This document shows, piece after piece, positions 1 to 8,672 of a DNA stretch of 51,285 nucleotides. This DNA is from Phormidium sp. SL48-SHIP. GTDB lineage: Bacteria > Cyanobacteriota > Cyanobacteriia > Cyanobacteriales > Geitlerinemataceae. A program made the position numbers and the translations under genes. Under the pieces are notes generated by a model. The model was not told where the DNA came from and ran no database searches. It saw only the letters and a program-made list of their open reading frames with translations. Position 1 is the stretch's first letter. Every line of letters begins with the position of its first letter. The DNA lies in NCBI GenBank assembly GCA_004299065.1, contig SIHH01000005.1, positions 1 through 51,285 of the forward strand. Direction: 5' to 3'.

Positions 1-83
1 AGGCAAGAGGGGAACCCACCCCTAACCCCTCCCAAGAGGGGATGGCAAGAGGCAAAAGAAGGGAACACCGGAACAGGTAAGGG
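1..83. repeat. STRR-type G/A-rich composite repeat, copy A
   Basis: A mosaic of short modules: GGCAAGAGG units, a CCCCTCCCAAGAGGGG-like palindromic module and a GGGAACACCGGAACAGG module. The same modules recur in five other intergenic places in this window. It abuts the 3' end of the M16 gene that follows. It resembles the short tandemly repeated repetitive (STRR) heptanucleotide sequences known from cyanobacteria. Confidence 0.7.
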
Positions 84-84
84 G

Positions 85-1368
85 TTAGGAGACGGGGGAG
101 GGGAGGACGCTGTTGAGGGCGGCGGCGGGGCCGACGAGGCTGATGTAGGGGTCGATGAAGTAGCGGCTGGCGACTCGTCGGGCTTCTTCGGCGGTGACTT
201 GGGCGATCGCCTCTGGGAACATCTCGTCAAACTCTATCCCTAAGCCGAGGGTTTCGTACCAGCCTAAAATTTGGGCAATTTGGGAGTTGGTCTGTTTTCC
301 GAGGGCATATTGCCCCAAAAGTTTGTTTTTGGCGGTTTGTAGTTCGTCGTTGTGGAGATATAAGGCGGTTAGCCGCTCGACTTCGACTCGTAGGCCTTCG
401 ACGGCGATCGCCGTATTTTGGGGCGCGGTTCCCAGGTACACGACAAACTGCGATTTGTCAAGTCTTGTGGGATAAAATGCCGAGACATCATAGGCCAGTC
501 CTCGTTTTTCCCGCAGTTCGACAAACAGGCGACTGGAGAGACCATTGCCGAGATAGGTATTGAGGAGTTTGAGGGCGGCGTATTCGGGGGGAATCTGATG
601 GCCCTGTTTCAGGAGGACGGAGGGGGCGAGGTAGCCCAACATGACGATCGCCTGTTGGGTGTCTTGGGCGGTTTTGCAGACGGTCGGCCGGGGGGTGAGG
701 CGGGGTAAGTCCACTTGGGGAATTGGTAGAGGCGGCGCGGTCCAATCTCCAAAGGCGGTGTCTAGGGCGGCGATCGCCTTGTCCAAGTTCCAGCAGCCGA
801 CTAAGCTAATCACGAGATTATCGGGGCGAAAATAGGTCCGGTGGAAGTTCTCCAAATCCAACCGAGTCAGTCCCGGTACAGTATTCTCTAATCCCAGGGT
901 GGATACCGCATAGGGATGGTCTTGATACATGGCCTCTCGCAATTGGGAAAAGGCGATGGAGAAGGGTTGTTCTTTCTGGGCGCGAATGGCTTGTAGGGTG
1001 AGGCGTTTTTCGAGTTCGACTTCGGCTTCTGGGAGGGCCGGCGATCGCAACAGTTGGGCGCTGAGGTTAAGAATCTCCTCAAAGTCAGCCGAAACGGTTT
1101 TGAGGCTAAACAAAAAGTAATCGTTGGTGGTTTCGGCCCCTAAACTCGCCCCGACGGATTCGACTTGTTCAGCAATATCCATCGAGGAAAGGTTCCCCGT
1201 CCCTTTTGTCATCACGGAGGCTAGTAGATGGGAGAGTCCGAAGAGATGGGGAGGTTCGCAGCGCGTCCCGGTTTTGACAAAAAAACGAGCCGTCATGATA
1301 TCGGCGGTGGGATTTTCCACCAGGATGACGGTAATCCCGTTATTGAGAACGACGCGGTGTGCAGACAT
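85..1368 (-). CDS. M16B peptidase-like protein, non-catalytic subunit
   Basis: Member of the M16 (insulinase/processing peptidase) family, about 427 aa from the chosen ATG (MSAHRVV); an in-frame ATG at 1416 would add 16 residues, and neither has a good ribosome binding site. The zinc motif HxxEH is degenerate: the equivalent stretch reads HLLAS, so the catalytic Glu and second His are missing. The C-terminal half keeps the RGLAY segment, the Arg/Tyr pair typical of the non-catalytic partner of M16B heterodimers. The upstream gene (1425-2783), transcribed in the same direction and a few bases away, carries the intact HFLEH. Family knowledge says such pairs form one active heterodimer. The substrate is unknown; no signal peptide is visible, so a cytoplasmic location is inferred. 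Confidence 0.88.
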   Translation of the reverse strand: MSAHRVVLNNGITVILVENPTADIMTARFFVKTGTRCEPPHLFGLSHLLASVMTKGTGNLSSMDIAEQVESVGASLGAETTNDYFLFSLKTVSADFEEILNLSAQLLRSPALPEAEVELEKRLTLQAIRAQKEQPFSIAFSQLREAMYQDHPYAVSTLGLENTVPGLTRLDLENFHRTYFRPDNLVISLVGCWNLDKAIAALDTAFGDWTAPPLPIPQVDLPRLTPRPTVCKTAQDTQQAIVMLGYLAPSVLLKQGHQIPPEYAALKLLNTYLGNGLSSRLFVELREKRGLAYDVSAFYPTRLDKSQFVVYLGTAPQNTAIAVEGLRVEVERLTALYLHNDELQTAKNKLLGQYALGKQTNSQIAQILGWYETLGLGIEFDEMFPEAIAQVTAEEARRVASRYFIDPYISLVGPAAALNSVLPSPVS

Positions 1369-1424
1369 AAATTCGGGGGACTCGAAGGTAAACAGTTCGC
1401 AACAATCAAACCCCATCTAGGCTA

Positions 1425-2717
1425 TCACTGTTCGTTAACGCCGATGGTAACAACGTAGTTGTCCAGGCTTAGATACTGTCGGGCGATTTGACGCAGGTTA
1501 TCGGGTTTGAGGGCTTGAATCCGTTGAGGATACTGGGTGGCCAGATCAGCACGACTGAGGGTTTGATAGTAGCCATAAAGGCCCGCGAGTTGGGCGGGGG
1601 TTTCGGTGGAGAAGGCGTAGTCGTTGCACAGTTGTCGTTGCGCCCGGGCCAGTTCCAGGGCCTCGACGGGGATTTCGCGTAATTGATGAATTTGATGCAA
1701 ACTGGCTTGTTCGACGGCTTCGAGGAAGGGGACCTCCAGCCAAGCACTGATGGTAAAGAGGCTGGAGTCTCGTTGCAGGGAGAAATAGCTAGTAATGCCC
1801 TGGACCCATTGACGCTGTTCCCGCAGTTCGCGCACGAGACGGGAGGAACGACCGCTGGCGAGAATCATGGAGAGGAGATCTAAGCCATAGGCATCGTCGA
1901 GATGGTCAATACCGGGACCGGTCCAGGTGAGGTTGAGGCGGGCTAATTCTAGGCGTGGAAAGGCCAGTTCCCGCCGCCGTACGCCGTGAATGGGCGGTTC
2001 TGGGGGAATGATGACTTGGGGACAGCCAGGATTGGGCAGAAAGTCTTGGAAACAGTGATCGATGCGATCGAGGGCTTCGAGTTCGGAGATGCCCCCTACG
2101 ACAGCGATGGTGAGGTTTTGGGGTTGGTAATGGCTGCGATGGAATTGCCGTAAGTCGGCCGGCGATCGCCCTAAAAGGCTTTCTTGAGTTCCCAAGACGG
2201 GACGGCGATAGGGATGATGCTGATAAACGGTGTCGAGGGTGGCCTCAAATAGCAAGTCATCAGGATTATCCTGACTTTGGCGGATTTCCTCAAAGACCAC
2301 CTCCCGTTCCCGGAAAAACTCATCCTCTGGGATAGCGGCATGAAGGAGAAGTTCTGAGAGGAGGGGTAGGGTGTCGCTAAAGTAGGGGCTGGCTGTGGTG
2401 ATAAAGAAATGGGCGTAGTCGTAACTGGTGGCGGCGTTGGTCAGTCCGCCACAGCCTTCGATGGCGGCGTCAAAGTAACCGGGGGCGAGGCGATCGGTTC
2501 CCTTAAAGATGGCGTGTTCGAGAAAATGGGCCATCCCGGACCACTCATCGGGTTCGACTCTGGCCCCGGCCTTAACCCAGACATCGGTCACGACGACGGG
2601 ACTATGGGGGACATACTGATGCACAACGGTGAGACCATCGTGACGTTCAAAGGTGCGGGCAGGACAGTTACTATCACTGACTACTCGGGAAATGCTGGAA
2701 GTTTGAGTTTGGGGCAT
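1425..2717 (-). CDS. M16B zinc metallopeptidase, catalytic subunit
   Basis: About 430 aa from the likely start MPQTQTSS; an in-frame upstream start at 2783 would add 22 basic residues. It has the inverted zinc motif HFLEH followed by AIFKGT, and the third ligand Glu in the EVVFEEI segment about 75 residues later. The C-terminal domain has SSRLVRELREQR but then QWVQG in place of RGLAY, so the Arg/Tyr pair of the family is missing. This is the mirror image of the gene downstream (85-1368), which lacks HxxEH but keeps RGLAY. The two are therefore probably co-transcribed halves of one mitochondrial-processing-peptidase-like heterodimer that degrades or trims peptides. Confidence 0.9.
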   Translation of the reverse strand: MPQTQTSSISRVVSDSNCPARTFERHDGLTVVHQYVPHSPVVVTDVWVKAGARVEPDEWSGMAHFLEHAIFKGTDRLAPGYFDAAIEGCGGLTNAATSYDYAHFFITTASPYFSDTLPLLSELLLHAAIPEDEFFREREVVFEEIRQSQDNPDDLLFEATLDTVYQHHPYRRPVLGTQESLLGRSPADLRQFHRSHYQPQNLTIAVVGGISELEALDRIDHCFQDFLPNPGCPQVIIPPEPPIHGVRRRELAFPRLELARLNLTWTGPGIDHLDDAYGLDLLSMILASGRSSRLVRELREQRQWVQGITSYFSLQRDSSLFTISAWLEVPFLEAVEQASLHQIHQLREIPVEALELARAQRQLCNDYAFSTETPAQLAGLYGYYQTLSRADLATQYPQRIQALKPDNLRQIARQYLSLDNYVVTIGVNEQ

Positions 2718-2878
2718 GGTTCGCAAGCGCCTTATCGCCAATACGCGGGCTGTGGGACGACACACCTGGGAGTGCACTCTCATCGTCGTTCATCGCGAAA
2801 CCCAACGTTTTTATTTACCCTAACTCGTTTTTGTGCCTCAGTTAGCTATTTTAACTACAAATGATGTAATTCTTTAGG

Positions 2879-3010
2879 GAAGAAGGGGAAGAAGGCAAGA
2901 GGCAAGAGGCAAGAGGCAAAAGAAGGGAATAGGGAATAGGGAAGGGGTATAATAACCCCCCTCTTGCTTCTTGGGAGGGGAGGGTAAGGGGCAAGAGGGG
3001 GGTGTTGGGC
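2879..3010. repeat. STRR-type composite repeat, copy B
   Basis: Contains three to four consecutive GGCAAGA heptads, then GGCAAAAGAAGGGAATAGGG modules, a CTTGGGAGGGGAGGG module and a GGGCAAGAGGGG end. It begins six bases after the lepA stop codon and fills most of the 300-base gap between lepA and the M16 gene. It is the longest copy in the window. No gene is visible in the gap. Confidence 0.75.
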
Positions 3011-3016
3011 TTAATG

Positions 3017-4819
3017 TTAGAGTTTGAGCATGGCCATGAAGGCTTCTTGGGGAACGTCTACGGTACCGATCGCCTTCATGCGTTTCTTCCCTTTGGCTTG
3101 TTTCTTCAAGAGTTTCTTCTTGCGAGAAATATCGCCGCCGTAGCATTTGGCTAAGACATCTTTGCGAAGGGCGGGGATGCGTTCGCTGGCGATGATGCGG
3201 CTACCAATGGAGGCTTGTAGGGGAACTTTGAACTGATGGCGGGGAATCAACTCTTTGAGTTTTTCGACTAAGGCCCGCCCAACAGGATAGGCTTTATCTC
3301 GGTGGACGATGACGGCTAGGGCATCGACGGGATCGCTGTTGACCATGACATCGAGACGCACCAGGTCGTTTTCACGGTAGCCAATCATCTGATATTCCAT
3401 GCTGGCGTAGCCGCGCGATCGCGATTTGACTTGATCGAAAAAGTCCGTCACCACTTCGGCGAGGGGCAATTCATAAATCAATGTGGTACGGGTGGGGGTG
3501 AGGTATTTCATGTTTTTGAACTCGCCGCGACGACCTTGGCAGAGTTCCATGAGGGTCCCGACGTACTCTTCGGGGGTAATCAAATCTACGCGAACGTAGG
3601 GTTCTTCGATTTTCTCGCGCTGGACGGGATCGGGCATCAAACTGGGGTTGTCGATGTTGATCATGTCGCCGTCGGTGGTGGTGACGTGATAGACCACGGA
3701 GGGGGCGGTGGTGATTAAATCCAGGTTATACTCCCGTTCGAGGCGTTCCTGGATAATTTCCATATGGAGGAGGCCGAGGAAACCGCAGCGGAAGCCGAAT
3801 CCCATGGCGCTGGAGGTTTCGGGTTCGTAGTTGAGGGAGGCGTCGTTGAGTTTGAGTTTTTCGAGGGCGTCCCGCAGGTCTTCAAATTGGTCGGAGTCGG
3901 TGGGGAAGAGGCCACAGAAGACCATGGGTTTGGCTTCGGTGTAGCCGGGGAGGGGGCTGTCGGCGGGGGCTTTGGCGAGGGTGATGGTATCGCCGACGCG
4001 GGCATCTTCGACGGCTTTGATGGCGGCGGATAGATAGCCGACTTCTCCGGCGTGGAGGCTGTCGACTTGTTGTTGGGTGGGGCAGAGAATCCCGATTTCG
4101 TCGAGGTCAAATTCTTTTTTGGAAGCCATGAAGCGGACGCGATCGCCCTGATTGAGGGTTCCGTCCATGATGCGGAAATAGACGATGACGCCGCGATAGG
4201 GGTCGTAGTAACTGTCAAAAATCAAGGCCCGCAGGGGTTCGTCAACGGTATCCTGAGGCGGTGGCACTTGATGAACTAGGTATTCGAGGATTTCGGGGAT
4301 GCCGATTCCTTCTTTGGCGGAGGCGTGGATGGCTTCGGAACAGTCGAGGCCGACGACTTCTTCGATTTCTTCGATGACGCGATCGGGTTCGGCCCCAGGG
4401 AGGTCAATTTTGTTGAGAACGGGGATGATTTCTAGGTCGTTTTCCAGGGCGAGATAGACGTTCGCCAGGGTTTGGGCTTCGACGCCTTGGGAGGCGTCGA
4501 CGACCAGCAATGCCCCTTCACAGGCGGCGAGGGATCGGGAGACTTCGTAGGAGAAGTCCACATGCCCAGGGGTGTCGATGAGGTTGAGGACGTAGCTTTG
4601 GCCATCTTTGGCGGTGTAGTTCATCCGGGCCGCCTGAAGTTTAATGGTGATGCCCCGTTCCCGTTCCAAGTCCATGTTGTCCAGGAACTGTTCTTTCATT
4701 TTCCGCTGTTCTACGGTTCCGGTGTAGGACAGCAGGCGATCGGCCAGGGTGGATTTGCCGTGGTCGATGTGGGCAATAATTGAGAAGTTGCGGATGCGGG
4801 AAACGGGTACGTCGGTCAT
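3017..4819 (-). CDS. lepA: Elongation factor 4 (LepA), ribosome back-translocase GTPase
   Basis: Translational GTPase of 600 aa, the normal length for cyanobacterial LepA. The G1 loop AHIDHGKST is at residues 16-24, followed by the switch region [16 protein letters not shown] (G3) and NKIDLPGA (G4). The C-terminal LepA-specific domain ends in the lysine-rich [19 protein letters not shown] stretch and [10 protein letters not shown]4 binds stalled or mistranslocated ribosomes under ionic or cold stress and can reverse translocation. The ATG at 4819 gives the canonical N-terminus. No operon partner: the next gene upstream is divergent, and the downstream side is a repeat cluster. Confidence 0.98.
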   Translation of the reverse strand: MTDVPVSRIRNFSIIAHIDHGKSTLADRLLSYTGTVEQRKMKEQFLDNMDLERERGITIKLQAARMNYTAKDGQSYVLNLIDTPGHVDFSYEVSRSLAACEGALLVVDASQGVEAQTLANVYLALENDLEIIPVLNKIDLPGAEPDRVIEEIEEVVGLDCSEAIHASAKEGIGIPEILEYLVHQVPPPQDTVDEPLRALIFDSYYDPYRGVIVYFRIMDGTLNQGDRVRFMASKKEFDLDEIGILCPTQQQVDSLHAGEVGYLSAAIKAVEDARVGDTITLAKAPADSPLPGYTEAKPMVFCGLFPTDSDQFEDLRDALEKLKLNDASLNYEPETSSAMGFGFRCGFLGLLHMEIIQERLEREYNLDLITTAPSVVYHVTTTDGDMINIDNPSLMPDPVQREKIEEPYVRVDLITPEEYVGTLMELCQGRRGEFKNMKYLTPTRTTLIYELPLAEVVTDFFDQVKSRSRGYASMEYQMIGYRENDLVRLDVMVNSDPVDALAVIVHRDKAYPVGRALVEKLKELIPRHQFKVPLQASIGSRIIASERIPALRKDVLAKCYGGDISRKKKLLKKQAKGKKRMKAIGTVDVPQEAFMAMLKL

Positions 4820-5030
4820 ATAGGTGTTGGAGTAGCAGAGTTAGGATGAGGACGCAGAACCGGTGGTGTGACCGATTGCTTTACATATTTTAGTCGGTTG
4901 CTGGGGCTGTGGGAAATTGGGGCATGAGATCGCGGCTGAGATCATGGCAAAATGAGCTTGAAGAGTTTTGGGGCGATCGCCGCCGGCTCTTCGACCCCTT
5001 CATGGTTTCACACGCTTTTACATCATCATT

Positions 5031-6116
5031 ATGACAGGACTCGACGGAGAACTACGCACGACTCAAGAACTCCTCAAACGCTACGCTGCGGGGGAACGCG
5101 AGTTTGAGCAGGTACGGCTCAGTGGTGCGGATTTACACAATACGATTTTGCATGGCATTGATTTAAGTGAGGCCATTCTCAATCAGGCGAATCTCAGCCG
5201 CGCGGATTTGCGGGGGGCGGATTTGAGTTGGGTGGATTTGAGTGGGGCCGATTTACGGGGGGCGGATTTGCGCGGCGCGATTCTGACTCGGGCGGATTTG
5301 AGTGGGGCCAATCTCAGTCATGCGAATTTGTTGCGGGCGGATCTGAGTTTGGCGAATCTTGAGGAGGCGAATTTGAGTGAGGCGATTCTCCCCGATGGCA
5401 CGATTCAAGGGATGATTACGCCGTTGGAGGAGGAGGACAGCGAGGATACGAGCAGTACGGTCTTGCGGTTGTACTATAACCCGGTGTCTTGGAATGCGCG
5501 TCGGGTTTGGATCGCGCTGCTGGAGAAGGGTATTTCCTTTGAGTTGGTGCGTCTGAATTTAGATGGGGATCAGCGATCGCCCCAGTTCCTGGAGGTCAAC
5601 CCCTTTGGCCAAGTTCCGGTTTTGGTCGATGGTGAGTTTAGGGTCCTCGAATCGTTGGCGATTCTGGATTACGTTGAGGCGATCGCCCCCTATCCTCCCT
5701 TATTACCCCGAGAACCGAAAGCGTTGGCGACGGTACGGATGATTGAGATGTTGACGGTGAATGAGTTGTTACCGCGACTGATGCCGCTGATGCGTCATGA
5801 GTTTGGGGAAACCCGCCTAGATTCGTCGGCGCTAATGGGCGTGCATGAATCCCTAGATGAGGTGCTAAGGGTCTTTGAAGAGACGTTACAGGGACGACCC
5901 TATTTTGGGGGAATTGCTCTGAGTATGGCGGATATTGTGGCGGGTACGGTGATTCCTTGGTTGCCCCGTTTGGGCCATCTGTTACCGAAGTTCCCCCAGT
6001 TACAAGGCTGGTGCGATTTATTGCACCAACGGCAAACTTGGACTCAAACGGAACCGACGGAGGGGGAACTGGCTGCGGCTGAGTCTCATCTCCGGCAACT
6101 CTTGGCCGCGACCTAG
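5031..6116 (+). CDS. Pentapeptide-repeat / glutathione S-transferase fusion protein
   Basis: A 361-aa two-domain protein. Residues about 26-120 are near-perfect A(D/N)LxX pentapeptide repeats (SGADL, RGADL, SGANL and so on), predicted to form a right-handed quadrilateral beta-helix. Residues 131-141 are an acidic linker. Residues about 144-361 are a GST: thioredoxin-fold N-domain beginning LRLYYNPVSWNARRVW, whose Ser is a candidate catalytic residue, NPFGQVPVLVDG with the cis-Pro, ESLAILDY for glutathione gamma-Glu binding, then an all-helical C-domain. ATG at 5031 is preferred over an in-frame TTG at 4968. The substrate and the function of the repeat domain are not known; it may be a scaffold or docking surface. 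No neighbour suggests a pathway. Confidence 0.88.
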   Translation: MTGLDGELRTTQELLKRYAAGEREFEQVRLSGADLHNTILHGIDLSEAILNQANLSRADLRGADLSWVDLSGADLRGADLRGAILTRADLSGANLSHANLLRADLSLANLEEANLSEAILPDGTIQGMITPLEEEDSEDTSSTVLRLYYNPVSWNARRVWIALLEKGISFELVRLNLDGDQRSPQFLEVNPFGQVPVLVDGEFRVLESLAILDYVEAIAPYPPLLPREPKALATVRMIEMLTVNELLPRLMPLMRHEFGETRLDSSALMGVHESLDEVLRVFEETLQGRPYFGGIALSMADIVAGTVIPWLPRLGHLLPKFPQLQGWCDLLHQRQTWTQTEPTEGELAAAESHLRQLLAAT

Positions 6117-6167
6117 CCGGAAGAGGGCGATCTTAAAGGCACGCCCCCATTTTGTTTCTTCCCCTCT

Positions 6168-6290
6168 TGGGAGGGGTTAACGGTGGGTTGTCCGGTGTTG
6201 GGGGGTTCCCTATCTATTCCCTTTTGCCTCTTGCCTCTTGCCCCTTGCCTCTTGCCCTTCCCCTTCCCCCCATCGGTCCTAAATAGTTCT
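6168..6290. repeat. STRR-type composite repeat, copy C (inverted), running into a coding region
   Basis: On the plus strand this reads CCTCTTGCC heptads, the reverse complement of copies A and B. It carries the same modules (TTCCCC runs, CCCTCTTGGGAGGGG, CCGGTGTT). It overlaps the 3' end of the chorismate lyase gene, so heptads are translated. Confidence 0.72.
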
Positions 6291-6882
6291 GGAGGTAGGG
6301 GGAAAAGACTTCGTAGATGAGGGTTAGGGGTTGTCCGTGATGCCAAAAGAGGTAGTGACGACCCCAGAAGGGGCCAGACTCGTTAAAGGCCTGTTCTAAG
6401 GGCTGGGAATGCCCGTAATAGATGCCTTGCACGTCGCGATAGAGTTCGGCATGGATGCGGGAGAGGTTTTCCCAGATGGGGAGGGAGCGGTTTTGCAGGT
6501 AGTCGTCGATGTGACGGGTTTCCCACCAGGAGGTGGCGTAGGCTAGTCGTTGCCCGGAGGCGGTGCGTAGCCAAACTTGTCGCCGCAGTCGGGGACTGGG
6601 AACGGCTTGGATGAGATCGGGGGCGCCATCTGCGTCTGTGCCAATGGCGGACATATCAATGACATCAACTTCTGTGGGTTCTCCGGTGAGGAGCCGTAGG
6701 TGACGGGTGGGGGAGCCGTCGCCAAGGAGCAGCATTTGCCAGGCGGGGGCGAGTTGCTGGTGGGGTAGGCCATTGCGAACCGCGTCTTCTCCCCCATGCC
6801 AAATCAAATCAAGGGCGTTCCAAGTTCGGTAGGCATCGGCGCGATCGGGATACTCGAACGTCGCAGTCAATTTCCTTAACAT
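6214..6882 (-). CDS. Chorismate lyase (4-hydroxybenzoate synthase), cyanobacterial type
   Basis: Converts chorismate to 4-hydroxybenzoate plus pyruvate, the first committed step of plastoquinone head-group synthesis in cyanobacteria. The protein is 222 aa of the DUF98/chorismate-lyase family rather than classic UbiC. Recognisable blocks are WHGGEDAV, LPHQQLAPAWQMLLLGDGSPTRHL, TGEPTEVDVIDM, LRRQVWLRTASGQRLAYATSWW and GRHYLFWHHGQPLTLIYEVFSP. The last 15 or so residues (GGRGRARGKGQEARGKRE) are translated from the heptad repeat cluster, so the original C-terminus has been replaced or extended. ATG at 6882 is the only sensible start. Monocistronic, convergent with the GST fusion. Confidence 0.88.
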   Translation of the reverse strand: MLRKLTATFEYPDRADAYRTWNALDLIWHGGEDAVRNGLPHQQLAPAWQMLLLGDGSPTRHLRLLTGEPTEVDVIDMSAIGTDADGAPDLIQAVPSPRLRRQVWLRTASGQRLAYATSWWETRHIDDYLQNRSLPIWENLSRIHAELYRDVQGIYYGHSQPLEQAFNESGPFWGRHYLFWHHGQPLTLIYEVFSPYLQNYLGPMGGRGRARGKGQEARGKRE

Positions 6883-7067
6883 AACTTAACTTGCAGTTTC
6901 TATCATAGCGTTGTTCGTTCGATCGCTCGGTGTGTGGCCAGGATAAGGGGCGAAATCTAGGTTAGGCTTAAAGGGGGCCGCCTTTCCTGAGCGCTGTTTT
7001 GAGCTGTGACACGGCAGCTGTTCTCGGGAAGTTTCCCCAAGTCATTGGCTTAATCAAAAAGTTCTGA

Positions 7068-8636
7068 ATGTTTGACGCTGACTGGGTTCAACGTTTTTCT
7101 AAGTTGATTGCACGTCATACGGGGCTGCTGATGCGTCCCCAAGACGAGCGCAATTTGTGCAAGAAATTAGAGCAACGGCTAACGACGTTGGGATTTTCGT
7201 CTCCGTCGCCCTATTACGATTTGCTACGTTGCGCGGTGGAGAATCCCTTAACGGTGGATCGCCAGACGACGGCGAGTCGGCGAGAATGGACGCTTCTGAT
7301 TCGGCGTTTGGTGGTGACGGAAAGTTATTTTTTTCGCGATCGCGGTCAGTTTGAGTTGTTGCGATCGCGTCTGCTGCCAGAAATTTTAGTCAAACAACGC
7401 AATATCGCGGCCCAAACGGGGGAACGTCCTCAGTTAAAAATTTGGAGTGCGGCTTGTGCGTCGGGGGAGGAACCCTATTCTCTGGCGATTGTGTTGTGGG
7501 AACTCCTCAATGATCGCGATCGCTGGGATTTACAGATTATCGGCAGTGATATTAATGATGAAAGTTTGGCCCAAGCCAAACGGGGTGAATATAGTGCTTG
7601 GTCATTTCGTCAGGTGGAGTCTTCGATCAAAACTCAGTATTTCCGCCAACAGGGCGATCGCTACATCCTCAACCCCGAGATTCGCCGCCTGGTGACGTTC
7701 AACCGGGTCAATCTCGTTAGTGATCCGCTACCGGATGCCAATCTAAATCTCTATGATCTCGACTTGATTCTCTGTCGTAATGTCTTTATCTACTTCGATC
7801 GCGCTTCGATTGAACGGGTCTTGGATAAGTTCTATCACAGTCTCGGCTTAGGGGGCTATCTGATTGCGGCTCATGCTGAACTCCAAGGTGCGGGCCACCA
7901 TCAGTTTCATAGCCAGTTGTTTCCTCAATCGGTGGTCTATCAACGCTGCGATCGCCTCGAACGCAACCGCCTTCTCAACCGTCCTCCCAAAGCGACAACG
8001 GTATCACGTTGTCAATCGCCCCCCACTCCCACACCGTTGCCGATTCTCCCGAACTCTAGCCAACATTCCAGCTTCAGAACAGCACCGTTGCCCGTCACCT
8101 CCCCCCCTTCCCCAGTGGTTCCCATCCCGCCACCCCGGCCAACTCCCGAGGTGAGTCATCCTCAGTGGCAAGATGCCCGACGCCATTTTCGCACCTCTGC
8201 CTATCACAAGGCCATTCACTGTGCTGAGAGGAGTCTCTCGGACAACCCCCGTCATATCGACGCCTATTTGCTGATTGCCCGGGCCTATGCCAATCTAGGA
8301 GAGTACCAAAAAGCGGTTTATTATTGCTTACAGGCTCTCGAAATTGATTCGTTGGCGATCGCGCCTCATTATCTCTTGGCTCATCTCTATGAGGCTCAAG
8401 GCAACATCAACCGCGCTAAACGCATTTTAAAGAAAATTGTTTATCTTGCTCCCAAAATGCCGTTAGCCTATTTAGAACTCGCGCAAATCTATCGCCTCGA
8501 AGGGGATACTCGACGAGCCGATCATATGGAAGGGAGTGCCATTCAAATTCTGCGATCGCTCCCTCCAAACACCCCCATGGACGTTGACTCAAAACTCACC
8601 GCTGGCGACCTGTTACAACAACTCAATATCTGTTAA
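7068..8636 (+). CDS. CheR-type protein-glutamate methyltransferase with C-terminal TPR repeats
   Basis: A 522-aa protein. Residues 1-60 match the all-helical CheR N-domain. Residues 80-275 are the SAM-dependent methyltransferase core, with VVTESYFFRD at 82-91, the SAM loop IWSAACASGEEPYSLAI from 125 and LCRNVFIYF near 235. Residues about 290-355 are a Pro/Ser/Thr-rich linker; from about 365 there are three or four TPR repeats (AYLLIARAYANLGEYQKA, APHYLLAHLYEAQG, AYLELAQIYRLEG). CheR-TPR proteins methylate chemoreceptors in alternative (Wsp/Frz-like) chemosensory systems. It is followed after 36 bases by a double CheW gene; no CheA, CheB or receptor lies in the window. Confidence 0.92.
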   Translation: MFDADWVQRFSKLIARHTGLLMRPQDERNLCKKLEQRLTTLGFSSPSPYYDLLRCAVENPLTVDRQTTASRREWTLLIRRLVVTESYFFRDRGQFELLRSRLLPEILVKQRNIAAQTGERPQLKIWSAACASGEEPYSLAIVLWELLNDRDRWDLQIIGSDINDESLAQAKRGEYSAWSFRQVESSIKTQYFRQQGDRYILNPEIRRLVTFNRVNLVSDPLPDANLNLYDLDLILCRNVFIYFDRASIERVLDKFYHSLGLGGYLIAAHAELQGAGHHQFHSQLFPQSVVYQRCDRLERNRLLNRPPKATTVSRCQSPPTPTPLPILPNSSQHSSFRTAPLPVTSPPSPVVPIPPPRPTPEVSHPQWQDARRHFRTSAYHKAIHCAERSLSDNPRHIDAYLLIARAYANLGEYQKAVYYCLQALEIDSLAIAPHYLLAHLYEAQGNINRAKRILKKIVYLAPKMPLAYLELAQIYRLEGDTRRADHMEGSAIQILRSLPPNTPMDVDSKLTAGDLLQQLNIC

Positions 8637-8672
8637 TTCCACCCCCCAGGCTCTTCCGATTTTCTGACACTT

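Noticed and set aside
3431-4783. Reading frames opposite lepA rich in Gly, Val and Glu
   Set aside because: They are antisense shadows of a strongly conserved gene; no start signals or family resemblance.
4968-5030. TTG-initiated extension of the pentapeptide-GST gene
   Set aside because: The extension contains a HIP1 site and no pentapeptides; ATG at 5031 gives the natural N-terminus.
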